Both the position numbers and the translations under genes were made by a program. 64,000 nt of DNA from contig NC_087072.1 in assembly GCF_026151205.1 (NCBI RefSeq), forward strand, positions 850,375 to 914,374, in the 5' to 3' direction. Shown here piece by piece: positions 36,901 through 51,900 of this stretch. The notes under the pieces are model-generated. The model did not search any database and was not told where the DNA came from. It worked only from the letters and a program-made list of their open reading frames with translations. The DNA comes from Bolinopsis microptera (Eukaryota; Ctenophora; Tentaculata; Lobata; Bolinopsidae). Numbering within the stretch: the first letter of the stretch is position 1; the number at the start of each line of letters is the position of its first letter.

Positions 36901-39900
36901 ATCTCCCTTTCTTAGCTTAGGGGCTCCGAAACCATTTGATAGCCAGAATACTATAAGTGTAACTTTGGTCATCGTGTGTTGTTCATAAAACTTTTAAAAA
37001 GAGATAATGATAATAATATGATATGATGGTTGAGTAATATTTGCAATTGACCAATCCTTCAACGTTCTGCAAAATTAAACTCAATTTGTAAAACAAGCAC
37101 TCATTATACCTTTATACGGGCTGATTTAAATGGGTTGATTCGAGGAGTAAATCAGATCAACACTCGTTTCTTAGTGATGGGTTGATTCAACCCACCCCCA
37201 GTATTCTAAGGGTAAATCAGATCAACATGAACACTCGTTTCTTAGTGATGGGTTGATTCAACCCACCCCCAGTATTCTAAGGGTAAATCAGATCAACAGT
37301 CGTTTCTTAGAGATGGGTTGATTCAACCCACCCCCCAGTATTCTAAGGGTAAATCAGATCAACAGCCGTTTCTTAGGGATGGGTTGATTCAACCCACCCC
37401 CAGTATACTAAGGGTAAATCAGATCAACAGTCGTTTCTTAGGGATGGGTTGATTCAACCCACCCCCAGTATTCTAAGGGTAAATCAGATCAACAGCCGTT
37501 TCTTAGGGATGGGTTGATTCAACCCACCCCCAGTTTACTAAGGGTAAATCAGATCAACAGTCGTTTCTTAGGGATGGGTTGATTCAACCCACCCCCAGTA
37601 TACTAAGGGTAAATCAGATCAACAGTCGTTTCTTAGGGATGGGTTGATTCAACCCACCCCCAGTATTCTAAGGGTAAATCAGATCAACAGCCGTTTCTTA
37701 GGGATGGGTTGATTCAACCCACCCCCAGTATACTAAGGGTAAATCAGATCAACAGTCGTTTCTTAGGGATGGGTTGATTCAACCCACCCCCAGTATTCTA
37801 AGGGTAAATCAGATCAACAGCCGTTTCTTAGGGATGGGTTGATTCAACCCACCCCCAGTATACTAAGGGTAAATCAGATCAACAGTCGTTTCTTAGGGAT
37901 GGGTTGATTCAACCCACCCCAAGTATTCTAAGGGTAAATCAGATCAACAGTCGTTTCTTAGGCCTAGGGATGGGTTGATTCAACCCACCCCCAGTATTCT
38001 AAGGGTAAATTAGATCAACAGTCGTTTCTTAGGGATGGGTTGATTCAACCCACCCCCAGTATTCTAAGGGTAAATCAGATCAACAGTCGTTTCTTAGGGA
38101 TGGGTTGATTCAACCCACCCCCCAGTATTCTAAGGGTAAATCAGATCAACAGCCGTTTCTTAGGGATGGGTTGATTCAACCCACCCCCAGTATTCTAAGG
38201 GTAAATCAGATCAACAGTCGTTTCTTAGGGATGGGTTGATTCAACCCACCCCCCAGTATTCTAATGGTAAATCAGATCAACAGTCGTTTCTTAGGGATGG
38301 GTTGGTTCAACCCACCCCCAGTATTCTAAGGGTAAATCAGATCAACAGTCGTTTCTTAGGGATGGGTTGATTCAACCCACCCCCCAGTATTCTAAGGTTA
38401 AATCAGATCAACAGCCGTTTCTTAGGGATGGGTTGATTCAACCCACCCCCAGTATTCTAAGGGTAAATCAGATCAACAGTCGTTTCCTAGGGATGGGTTG
38501 ATTCAACCCACCCCCAGTATTCTAAGGGTAAATCAGATCAACAGCCGTTTCTTAGGGATGGGTTGATTCAACCCACCCCCAGTATTCTAAGGGTAAATCA
38601 GATCAACAGTCGTTTCTTAGGGATGGGTTGATTCAACCCACCCCCAGTATTCTAAGGGTAAATCAGATCAACAGTCGCGTCGTTTCTTAGGGATGGGTTG
38701 ATTCAACCCACCCCCAGTATTCTAAGGGTAAATCAGATCAACAGCCGTTTCTTAGGGATGGGTTGATTCAACCCACCCCCAGTATTCTAAGAGTAAATTA
38801 GATCAACTGCCGTTTCTTAGGCATGGGTTGATTCAACCCACCCCCAGTATTCTAAGGGTAAATCAGATCAACAGCCGTTTCTTAGGGATGGGTTGATTCA
38901 ACCCACCCCCTAGTATTCTAAGGGTAAATCAGATCAACAGCCGTTTCTTAGGGATGGGTTGATTCAACCCACCCCCAGTATTCTAAGGGTAAATCAGATC
39001 AACAGCCGTTTCTTAGGGATGGGTTGATTCAACCCACCCCCAGTATTCTAAGGGTAAATCAGATCAACAGTCGTTTCTTAGGGATGGGTTGATTCAACCC
39101 ACCCCCAGTATTCTAAGGGTAAATCAGATCAACAGTCGTTTCTTAGGGATGGGTTGATTCAACCCACCCCCAGTATTCTAAGGGTAAATCAGATCAACAG
39201 TCGCGTCGTTTCTTAGGGATGGGTTGATTCAACCCACCCCCAGTATTCTAAGGGTAAATCAGATCAACAGCCGTTTCTTAGGGATGGGTTGATTCAACCC
39301 ACCCCCAGTATTCTAAGAGTAAATTAGATCAACTGCCGTTTCTTAGGCATGGGTTGATTCAACCCACCCCCAGTATTCTAAGGGTAAATCAGATCAACAG
39401 CCGTTTCTTAGGGATGGGTTGATTCAACCCACCCCCTAGTATTCTAAGGGTAAATCAGATCAACAGCCGTTTCTTAGGGATGGGTTGATTCAACCCACCC
39501 CCAGTATTCTAAGGGTAAATCAGATCAACAGCCGTTTCTTAGGGATGGGTTGATTCAACCCACCCCCAGTATTCTAAGGGTAAATCAGATCAACAGTCGT
39601 TTCTTAGGGATGGGTTGATTCAACCCACCCCCAGTATTCTAAGGGTAAATCAGATCAACACTCGTTTCTTAGGGATGGGTTGATTCAACCCCAGTATTCG
39701 AGGAGTAAATCAGATCAACGACCGCTCCTTATCTGACCCTTTAAAACATAACGAGAGAACTCAGTATTATAACTAAAGCATTCCACTTCCTGTGGTGGCT
39801 GAATACCGTCTAGAACCAAAGTTGTTAAGGATGGGTCCTTTCAACCAACCGAACCCCCAGTAATAAATGAGCTCCAAGCACCCCAGTATTATTAGGGTTT

Positions 39901-42900
39901 AAGCATGGTCATTATTTAACTTGGCAATTATTTCAGCAAGAAGTCATTTCCCTGTACGTGGGCAAGTCAGGAGCCATGGAGCTGAAGCAGTGTCAGATGA
40001 TAGTAAATAAAGCCCTGCAAGCAGGACAGTGGGTCCATCTGCACGCTGTCCACAACTGTCCGGATATTTTACTCAGCCTACTTGTTACCATTAACGGAGC
40101 TAAGGTGGGATTATTATCTTATATTATGTTATTCTTAAAAGCCTTTGGGTGACAATTCTCTTGTTGCAAGAAAAACGACATATTAGGACCATATTACATA
40201 TGCGTGCGTTTTGGTTAGATTAACGAATCTCCGGATCTGAAGAATTCGAATTAACTAGCTCACTATTCTATTCTTTGGTTCTTGAGGCCAGTCCTAATCA
40301 AAGTTAGGTACTCTTCTCTAACTAAGTAAATAGTCTTATTCTCAGGTAATAAACAGTAAGGTACCCTTCTCTAACTAGTCTTATTCTCAGGTAATAAACA
40401 GTAAGGTACCCTTCTCTAACTAGTCTTATTCTCAGGTAATAAATAGTAAGGTACCCTTCTCTAACTAGTCTTATTCTCAGGTAATGAACAGTAAGGTACC
40501 CTTCTCTAACTAGTCTTATTCTCAGGTAATAAACAGTAAGGTACCCTTCTCTAACTAGTCTTATTCTCAGGTAATAAACAGTAAGGTACCCTTCTCTAAC
40601 TAGTCTTATTCTCAGGTAATAATAGCAAGGTACCCTTCTCTAACTAGTCTTATTCTCAGGTAATGAACAGTAAGGTACCCTTCTCTAACTAGTCTTATTC
40701 TCAGGTAATGAACAGTAAGGTACCCTTCTCTAACTAGTCTTATTCTCAGGTAATGAACAGTAAGGTACCCTTCTCTAACTAGTCTTATTCTCAGGTAATG
40801 AACAGTAAGGTAACCTTCTCTAACTAGTCTTATTCTCAGGTAATGAACAGTAAGGTACCCTTCTCTAACTAGTCTTATTCTCAGGTAATGAACAGTAAGG
40901 TACCCTTCTCTAACTAGTCTTATTCTCAGGTAATAAACAGTAAGGTACCCTTCTCTAACTAGTCTTATTCTCAGGTAATGAACAGTAAGGTACCCTTCTC
41001 TAACTAGTCTTATTCTCAGGTAATAAACAGTAAGGTCCTCTTCTCTAACTAGTCTTATTCTCAGGTAATGAACAGTAAGGTACCCTTCTCTAACTAGTCT
41101 TATTCTCAGGTAATGAACAGTAAGGTACCCTTCTCTAACTAGTCTTATTCTCAGGTAATAAACAGTAAGGTACCCTTCTCTAACTAGTCTTATTCTCAGG
41201 TAATGAACAGTAAGGTACCCTTCTCTAACTAGTCTTATTCTCAGGTAATAAACAATAAGGTACCCTTCTCTAACTAGTCTTATTCTCAGGTAATAAACAG
41301 TAAGGTACCCTTCTCTAACTAGTCTTATTCTCAGGTAATGAACAGTAAGGTACCCTTCTCTAACTAGTCTTATTCTCAGGTAATGAACAGTAAGGTACCC
41401 TTCTCTAACTAGTCTTATTCTCAGGTAATGAACAGTAACTTCCGCATGTGGTTGAGTTGTGAGCCGGTTGATGACTTCCCCTCAGCCGTTCTGCAGTCCT
41501 GTCTGAAGATCTGCACTGACTCACCTCGCGCTATAGAGGGACAGTCCGCCTTCATGAAGGACGGCATGATCAGATCTCTCTCCTGGATCACCCCTGATGT
41601 TCTTAGTACATGTAAGTGCTTCAGAGGGGGTTACGGAGAAACTGTTGGTGGCATATTCTGTGCTCCAATGATATATCAAATCGGGACCTTATCCTCGCAG
41701 TATTTTCCTGCACAAGGAGCTTCTTAAAGGGACAAGCCCCTTAAATGATTCTCTGGCACACTATTATATAATATAACACACTATACTCCAGGTACGAGAG
41801 GAGACTGGGTCCCCCTACTTCACATTATATAATATAACAACTATACTCCAGGTACGAGAGGGGACTGGGTCCCCCTACTTCACATTATATAATATAACAC
41901 ACTATACTCCAGGTACGAGAGGGGACTGGGTCCCCCTACTTCACACATTATATAATATAACACACTATACTCCAGGTACGAGAGGGGACTGGGTCCCCCT
42001 ACTTCACACATTATACAATATAACACACTATACTCCAGGTACGAGAGGAGACTGGGTCCCCCTACTTCACATTATATAATATAACACACTATACTCCAGG
42101 TACGAGAGGGGACTGGGTCCCCCTACTTCACATTATACAATATAACACACTATACTCCAGGTACGAGAGGAGACTGGGTCCCCCTACTTCACATTATACA
42201 ATTTAGCACACTATACTCCAGGTACGAGAGGAGACTGGGTCCCCCTACTTCACATTATACAATATAACACACTATACTCCAGGTACGAGAGGGGACTGGG
42301 TCCCCCTACTTCACAACCTGTGTCTGATCTACAACCTCTTCCAACTGAGAGGGAGGCTGGCTCCCAATGGGTGGAAGTACTCCTGGACCACTGCTGAGTT
42401 GTGGGAGAGTCTGAGAGCGGCTGTGCTGGTGTTTAACGAGGAGAAACTGACGGTTAATGACGGAACATCTCCAGCTCCTAGCAACCCGCAGAACAGGGCT
42501 GTCTCCTGGACTGCTCTCAGATACCTTCTCGGGGAGGTTACCACTAGTTACACTACTAGTTACCATAGTTACACTACTAGTTACCATAGTTACGCTACTA
42601 GTTACCATAGTTACACTACTAGTTACCATAGTTACACTACTAGTTTCCATAGTTACACTACTAGTTACCATAGTTACACTACTAGTTACCATAGTTACAC
42701 TACTAGTTACCATAGTTACACTACTAGTTACCATTATAGTTACACTACTAGTTACCATAGTTACACTACTAGTTACCATAGTTACGCTACTAGTAACCAT
42801 AGTTACACTACTAGTAACCATAGTTACACTATTAGTTACCATAGTTACACTACTAGTTACCATAGTTACACTACTAGTTACCATAGTTACACTACTAGTT

Positions 42901-45900
42901 ACCATAGTTACACTACTAGTTACCATAGTTACACTACTAGTTACCATAGTTACACTACTAGTTACCATAGTTACACTACTAGTTACCATAGTTACACTAC
43001 TAGTTACCATTATAGTTACACTACTAGTTACCATAGTTACACTACTAGTTACCATAGTTACGCTACTAGTAACCATAGTTACACTACTAGTAACCATAGT
43101 TACACTATTAGTTACCATAGTTACACTACTAGTTACCATAGTTACACTACTAGTTACCATTATAGTTACACTACTAGTTACCATAGTTACACTACTAGTT
43201 ACCATAGTTACGCTACTAGTAACCATAGTTACACTACTAGTAACCATAGTTACACTATTAGTTACCATAGTTACACTACTAGTTACCATAGTTACACTAC
43301 TAGTTACCATAGTTACACTACTAGTTACCATAGTTACACTACTAGTTACCATAGTTACACTACTAGTTACCATAGTTACACTACTAGTTACCATAGTTAT
43401 ACTACTAGTTACCATAGTTACACTACTAGTTACCATAGTTACACTACTAGTTACCATAGTTACACTACTAGTTACCATAGTTACACTACTAGTTACCATA
43501 GTTACGGGAATTAATTTAATTCTCATCCGTACTTTTAAAGTAATCTAGTGAAGAAGGTTATCTTAAACGAGGAATGCACTAAGCTTTACATATTGTAGAC
43601 AACAAACATATGTTAACTTTCATCATTCCAGGTAATATACGGAGGTCAGGTTCACGACCCGCTGGATAAACAAGTCATCAACTCTATGTTGGACCACTTC
43701 ATTTGTCCGGCTGCCTGCAAGAAGGATTATGAAATTCCTAAGAGTAAGTCTCTATATTTTACAAATGGGTAGATTATTAAAGCGTAAGAATAATAGAAAT
43801 ATGTACATTCTGAAATATAATTCTCGATAAATTATTAAGAAATATAATGATAAATATCAGCTATATTGTAAGAACTGAAGATCAGCGTCGCCTTGTTGAT
43901 AAATAACATTTCTCTTTTCAGCTAAGTGGAAGTTACCAACTTGCTGCTTCCAGCCTCTCCGGAGTAACCAGATCTCACAAGTTGTGTCCCAAATAGAGAA
44001 CCACCCTCCTCCTGAAACATTTGAAGCATGTCTAATGCACAGTATGACTGACAGTAACGCGCCGGGAGAGAAGTATTTCTTTACTCAGCTAGCTCAGATC
44101 TATGAGATTGAAACGAAGGAGGTGAGTAGAACGGGGTTATAGCTAACAAATCACCACTTTAACAGTTAACACTATAATATGTACTAAATCTGACTGATTT
44201 GTTTGTGTTATTATTACAGATGATTTTAACTACCCACTTTCCAGGCGGAAGCAGAACTACCAGCCGCCAGCAGCACCCCAATTAGGGGCAGTGCTAACAG
44301 TGCTACCATCAAGAGCAGGGACAGGTCCCCTCTCAGTGTTAAAACTGGTAAAGACATCGACCTCATTGAGACAGCTAATATTCTGCTGCAGAAACTACCA
44401 AAGGGATGGCACAAGGTTAGCTCTTTTTTGCCTGATTCAATCATTATATGATGTGAAAATCAATGTTACTAAAAACATGACGTACGAGACATTTTTAAAA
44501 TGTTAGTCCTGTATAATAACCTCGTATCTCCATTCTCCAGGACTACGTAATGGACCGACTGAAGAAGCTGGGAGGATCTGTTCCCTACACCTACTTCATG
44601 ACCAACGAGATGAGTATGATGCAGGGTATCTTAGAGGAGATAAGATCTACTTTAGCCGCGATAAAGACTTCTATCGATCAACCTGCCATCAACTCTCCTA
44701 CTGTTAGTTTATACTGTCATTAATAGCGACCAATACTCTTGTATCTGAATAAAAGGGCGAGCATTATGTGCTGTTTGTTGAAATGAGCGCAGAGTGGAAT
44801 ATTTATTCTGGCAATTACACGTTCAGCAGCTCTACCGTTCGGAAACTTGAGCACGAAGTGTTTATTCTCTCTAGCAGGAGTTGACCAGAACAGAGAGAGA
44901 GATTCTCTCTAGCTCGGTCTCATAATGATGTGATCCCTCTTAAACACTACGACTCTGAAACTCTAAAAGATCCTTTAAATAGTACTGTATAAGTGAGGTT
45001 AAACTCCCAGGTAATATCAGTAGCACACGACTTGCTGTACCAGAGAGTTCCCCGGCACTGGCAGAACCTGGCCGGGTCCATATCCCCCAACCCCACCAAC
45101 ACTCTCACCTGGATTGGTGATATTGTGCAGAGGTGCAGTCACTTGGAACGTGCTCTACAGGTGAGAACAACTGTAATTAATACTGACACATTCTCACAAA
45201 ACAACTCACTTTAATACTGACACATTCTCACAGAACAACTCACTTTAATACTGACACATTCTCACAAAACAACTCACTTTAATACTGACACATTCTCACA
45301 AAACAACTCACTTTAATACTGACACATTCTCACAAAACAACTCACTTTAATACTGACACATTCTCACAAAACAACTCACTTTAATACTGACACATTCTCA
45401 CAAAACAACTCACTTTAATACTGACACATTCTCACAAAACAACTCACTTTAATACTGACACATTCTCACAAAACAACTCACTTTAATACTGACACATTCT
45501 CACAAAACAACTCACTTTAATACTGACACATTCTCACAAAACAACTCACTTTAATACTGACACATTCTCACAAAACTCTCATATCATAATGTTTAGAGTA
45601 AGAAAGTAACAAATCTCAAACGTTCAGTTTGTTCTTTAGACTAAGATGTGTGATTTAATTTCCAGATATTCTGATATTTTTGGAGGTAAACGTACACAGT
45701 ATACATCTAGATTATTAATCTTCATACGCTTGATAAATTGTTCAACTATTTATTAGTTTGATACAAACCTTCACGTAAAACTCTGGCTAACACACATTCG
45801 CATATTCCCGTCCGTTCTCTCTAGAATTTTAATGGCATTTCAAGTATTCCAAGGGTCGGGAGAGAGTGCCCTGTTTGTGGATCTCCATCTTCTCCAGCCC

Positions 45901-48900
45901 TGAGGGTCTGCTAGGGACTATAATGCACGAGGCGGTACAAACGTACGACGGAGCTGCCAATAATTTCGAGGTGTTCAACTTCCAGACCGAGATTACTAAT
46001 AGGGACAAGGATCATGTAAGTTTAGGGATTCAGACTCTGCAGAGCTTCCGAGTATGCTAATTTTATGAACATTAAGTTATTTGTTTTTAGTTTATTCATA
46101 CAATTTCGCTTCCGATTTTGCATCATCAGTCATTCACATTCACACTGTAATCTTGTTTATTTCCTCACTCATTTCACACTGTAATCTTGTTTATTTCCTC
46201 ACTCATTTCACACTGTAATCTTGTTTATTTCCTCACTCATTTCACACTGTAATCTTGTTTATTTCCTCACTCATTTCAGATTGCAATACAATTCCAACAG
46301 TACAACTCTCACTCAGTAAGAATATTTTGGTTTCATCCACTAGAGCAGGGTTATAGTGGACACGTTCACTAGGGTTACTAGGGTTACTAGGGTTCACCTC
46401 CAATTTGTAACACACAAGTTCATCCAATAAAACTTAACAATAAACAGGTTTATTAACCCTTCCTCTAGAAATATCGTCAGTTTAATTGGGTTTTTCACAG
46501 TTCCCCCCTTCATCTTAGAGTTAACCACTACTACTGAGTTAACAAAGAATAAAGTCAAGAAATTGCTCGCACCTTCAACTTAGTGGGAGCTGGCTGGCAG
46601 AATATATATAATTTATCATATTCCTCCTTCCGCTAACTTCCTACTTCCTACTTCTTACTTCTGCCTTGTTTTCAGATAAGGGAGTCTCCTCACGAGGGGA
46701 TGTTTGTTTACGGGATATCTCTCTACGGCGCTAGCTGGGAACGAACCATTAACGAGGTAAGATCCTTTGTAACTGACCAGGTAACTATGGTAACTAGTAG
46801 TTTTACTATGGTACCTATGGTAAGATCCTTTGTAATTCCACAGAAATCAATCGTTGGAACAACCGTGAAACTAGATTTAGACGAATATTTGACGCTGCAG
46901 ATTGTAGGTTTCGGCTCATGATTATTTGGTGGTCGGTATTCCTGCTTACAAGAGATAACAGTCTCATGTATATGATTCGTTAGTAGTCTAAAGAAAAAGG
47001 ATCTGCACACATTTTGAAGAAGGCTTTTTACATTAATATAAGGGGTAACGAATGTAACCATGGAACCATCGTTTCTTGAATTGGGTTGAGTAATGGCGTT
47101 ACAAATACAAATATAGTCATCCCATCATTTTATCGCACATGAGCCATTCAAATTTTAACAAGTTTACAGAACTGTCATCATCCATTTGACCGAATGCGCG
47201 TCCGGCGGCCGTCCGCGTCCTATTTTAGGACATTATAATATTAACACATAGGCTTATTATATCTTCATATGCCCATAATATCCTAATATATTACATAATA
47301 ATTTAATATTTTGATATAATTATGTTTAAAGTTAGGCAGAAGTCAGGATAATGTGGTATTGATAAGATGGTCGTACGAGGTTGTGTCTTATTACGTGACC
47401 GAAATACAGGCTGTAGAGCAAAATATGGGAGTAATTTTATCACATATAAACAGTAGTGTTACCTGTTTACGTCAGCTTGATGTGGTCACGTGTTAGTCAC
47501 GTGGTCTCGTGACGCACCGACTGCCGGATTTTGTAGGCTGGGTGTAGAGGGTGAGGGAGTTGCATCACGGCGTCATGGTTTGGTATAAATGTTCCTCCTG
47601 CACCGTCTACCTCACATTTAACCGATCTTTTCTATCGACTTGTTTGTTTTGCACTAGTAAACCCACCTATTTTACTGCTCGATAGTATTTCTGTGAAGTC
47701 CAACATGACTCTACGAGTATTAGTTTTACTTCTCTCCCTTTCTGTTGCTGCCCTCTCTTACGAGTACGATGATGATCAAGAAAAAGCCTGCTCTTTCGGA
47801 GGAATGAAATACCTGTGTGAGAACTACGAGATCTGCTCTGAGTTCGGACTGATTGACGAGGATGCTAAAAACGCTCTTTGTGGAGCTTATCTCGATGAAC
47901 TCAACTTTAGCCCAAGTAATGGTCCTGTCTTCACCTCTGATACTAGAGCCGAGACTGAGCGACCCACAAAGGAAGAAGAGTACCCCACTACATATGTATA
48001 CACCAGTGAGAACGCTGTCACCACTGGAGACTCCTATTCGTCCCCTCAACAGACTACTGAGGCTGATGATACCTTCACCACCTACCCTTATACTACAGAG
48101 GCAGAAGCCGAACCCACCGTAGACCCTGAAGTGGTGAAACAGCCCCCAGTCATCACCATCGCTCCAGTCAATATTACTGTTGCTCCTGGTGGAACTGGTA
48201 GATTTGATTGTGAAGCAAAGGCCGCCATGACCCCTCAGATTACCCTTACCAGGAAAGACCAGCTGTCCAGACCCAACCTGGAATCCTTCAATGCTTTCAG
48301 CAGCGGTCATGTCAGTCAGACGACCATCAACTCTATCACAATCAACAATGTGGACGAACCTAATGAAGGCTGGTACACATGTCTTGCCTGCAACAGACAA
48401 GGCTGTGATGAAGTGGACGCCTATCTGACTGTACTGGATCTGTGTGAGGGAGTGACCTGCCCCGGGGAGAAACAGTGTGTCGGGAACTACGCTTCTGGAC
48501 ACGGACATACCTGTGAGTGTCCTTCATACTGTGATAGAGCGGACATGTTCGCCAGTGACTTTGTCTGCTCTAACTATTGTGAGGAACAATTCAACGAGTG
48601 CCTGATGAAGGACGATGCCTGCAGGAACGACAAGTTCGGAATTGAAGTCATGAACAAAGGAAGATGTGGCAAGATTGAGAACCCAGAGATTTTGGAAGAG
48701 GAATTCGCTCATGGAGTCTTCGAGCTGGAGGAAGGTGATGAACTGATTCTCGAATGTAATGCTATAGGATTCCCTGAGCCTGAGATTGTGTGGTACAGAC
48801 ACGACGAGATTGTAGGACATGGCAACTACCTGATAAAGTCTGTCTCTGTTGCTGATGGTGGGGAGTATACTTGCGAGGCTGTGAACTGCATGACCACCAA

Positions 48901-51900
48901 AGTTAGTAAAATTCTAGCTGCTGTCGTAGTCAAAGAAATCCCTCCTCCTCTCCCTGCTATTGTTACCACTATTGCACCGGTTATCACATCCACTGAACCA
49001 GCTTCCTTCGACAACATCATCGTGGAAACCCCTAGAGCTACTTGTGCGGTAAGTTCTAGCTTAAGTGTTATGATAAAAATTATAGTTTTCCAGTGTGTCT
49101 TTTATTACATGTTTGTAAATTACGCAAAATATTAATTTTGTGTTTCCCAAAGTTCAAGTTACATCTTAGTTAATTATTTCAAAGACAGTCCCATCCAAAC
49201 TTTCGATCTGACCTATCTCAATCCTACAGGTATACGGAGACCCTCATTTTCTGACCTACGACAAGAACGCCTACACCTACATGGGACTGTGTGACAATGT
49301 CTTGGCTATGGACTGTGAATCTGCACGCTGGTTCGTCTACGGAAGAATGAGGGCCTGTGGAAAGACCGGGGGTTCCTGCTTGGAGTCTGTCACCGTCTTC
49401 GTTGATAATGATATTCTTGAGCTCCAGAGAGGATGGTTGGTAAACAGAAACGGAAAGAAGCTCGTCACCAAGAACCGTAAAAATAAAGAGATCGTCGTGA
49501 AAGGAAAAAACCAAGACTTCACCCTCCTGTTTGACGGAGCTATGCTCACTCTCACCGCTATCCTCGACACCAGGGCGACCGCCACCCCTGGAGTCTACGA
49601 AGAAGACAAGCTTGTTGTCCGTTGGGATGGCTTCGTCTCTGTTCAGATCCAGACACCCATCAGCACCAGAACTTGTGGAATGTGCGGTAACAACGACGGC
49701 AGACCTGAGAACGATATGACAACTCGTCGTCGTAAGATGACAGACAATGTAGACGAGTTCGGAGACAGCTGGCAGATCGATCCTATGGGAAGGTGTCCTG
49801 AAACCCAGAAAGCAAGAACATCTGAGGAGGTGTGCGGAGAGAGGTACCAGGAAGTGAAGACGGAATGTGAGCGAGTGTTCAGCATCACCAAGTTCCAGGG
49901 TTGTATTGCAGCTGGACACGACACTGCCCAGTGGATAGACAGTTGTGTCTACGACGAGTGCGAGGGACTTATGCAGAAAGAGGAGTTGCCTCCTAAATGT
50001 GTGGTGGCTCAAGCTTTCGCTACTCAGTGCGGTAACCTGTTCTGGGAAAATGGAGACCCTGTCCCAAGGATTAACAACGATATCACCAACTGGGAGATGG
50101 AAGCTGGATGTCCCGATGAATCAAAGAGGTACCAACCCATCCTGGACACGGGATGTCCTCAACCTACTCTCGAGGAGGAACTCGCTGGAACCTTCTAAAT
50201 CAACCGAAAACTAAAGATTATTTGAGATTTATTTGATATGGATATTTGTTATTGTATTTTTGAGAGTTGATTGTTTGACATCGTTGACGATATTTTAGTG
50301 ACATTTCTAACTTTTTGCTTTTACATTATATTTGGAATTTGTTTTATACTAAACAGCAAACATTGACCATTTTTGTCATATTTGGGGATTTATTAATAAT
50401 GAGATTTATCCGGAGGGGTATTTGTAATTTTGTATGTTTTTAATTGATAAATGTATTATTGAACCGTTATTAAAAAGTACTACCTGTTAAAGTCTGCTAT
50501 TTATTGTTTCCATAAAACTTATATGAACATTAGTACTTCGGCACATATACAAGCCTCGCAATGTGCATTGCGCATAATGCATAAGTGTTTCTGTACAAAG
50601 AAAATGATTTAAAATGTGCGCAATACGCATTAGAGAACACAAATCACTCAATACTGTTAACTTGATTTCAAAACTTTGTCCTTATAAAATTAGCGACCGA
50701 AATTTCGGTTCGGTTCGGTTTTTCGGCAGAAAACATTTCTACACACCTCAAATGTAAGATTACCGCGTTTCTGCTACGGTATGTTTGGTGATAGTGATAC
50801 ACACCATGATGTCCCTTCTCGGCTACGCCTCATCGGTTCTCTTGAACATGATACTTGCTGTTTTAAAAACGGTAAAGATATCATTCCCCTTCCATCAAAG
50901 TTGCAGTTCTGAAGATAGCGATTGCTCTGTTCTTCGGTTTCCTAGTGTTGTTGTGTGTTACTGATGTTTGGTATACAGTTGGACCGGATTTTCCAAGGCG
51001 CTGAATCCTTATGTGGAAGAATGTAGCGCTTGCTTTCCTTGGTCATGATTTGTGTGACTTCCTCGAGCCATGGCTGAAGTTAAAACGGAACGAGATAGTG
51101 ATGATATTAGATTGCCAAGTTGGATTACTGTATCTTGCTCCTATTGGGGTGGTTATGGTCTGCCTCCTGGTTTAATTTTCAATGGCTCGGATCAGAGCGC
51201 GACCCTGATCATCCAGTGGTCACTGATTGGTCACATGTGAGTACCACAGTTGACTGATGCACTGATCATCATATCTAGAAGTCAGGAGGTGGGGGGTGGG
51301 TTATGCTGAATGCACTGATCATCATATCTAGAAGTCAGGAGGTGGAGGGAAGGTTATGATGGCGAACAGAAGGGCTGTTTCATTGCAACGACAGTAGAAT
51401 ACTGAAGACTGGAAGTTTTCTTCATTATGACAAGGTTTCTCACGTGTTGACGTGATGTACTAATACTTTTTGGTTTTGAACGATTGCCTTTTCCTGCACA
51501 AACTTTGCATTATCCGTAAGCAGGGTATCTTCCAGTTTTCACTGTAACTGCTGCAGTAGGCAGGTAGGCAGGCTGCAGTATAATATCCAGAACAGTGTTA
51601 GTTAGGCAGATAGTCAACGCTAATCTGCTTCTTAATCTCGTCGGTCAAGTAAAGATTGCCAAGTTGGATTACTGTATCTTGCTCCTATTGGGCTGGTTAT
51701 GGTCTGCCTCCTGGTTAAATTTTTAATCACTCGGATCAGAGCGCGTACCCTGAATGCAATGAAACAGAAGGACTGTTTCATTGCAACGACAGTAGAATAC
51801 TGAAGACTGGAAGTTTAAGACTTGTCTCTTCATTATGACAATGTTTCTCACGTCAAGTTTTAAGGATGGTGATGACTGATGAATGGACGATGATGAAATT

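Noticed and set aside
42306..43548. Three 363-406-codon frames
   Set aside because: Artefacts of the 21-bp gttaccatagttacactacta array; only 42283-42536 is coding.
22529..44905. A ~20-base identity (ttgaccagaacagagagaga) between the 2 kb transposon and the intron near 44881
   Set aside because: Short and partly simple sequence; not enough to infer a relationship.
47726..48508. 260-codon minus-strand frame, mirrored at 55060-55842
   Set aside because: Antisense shadow of exon 1 of the nested genes; the sense frame has signal peptide and Ig motifs and correct splice sites.
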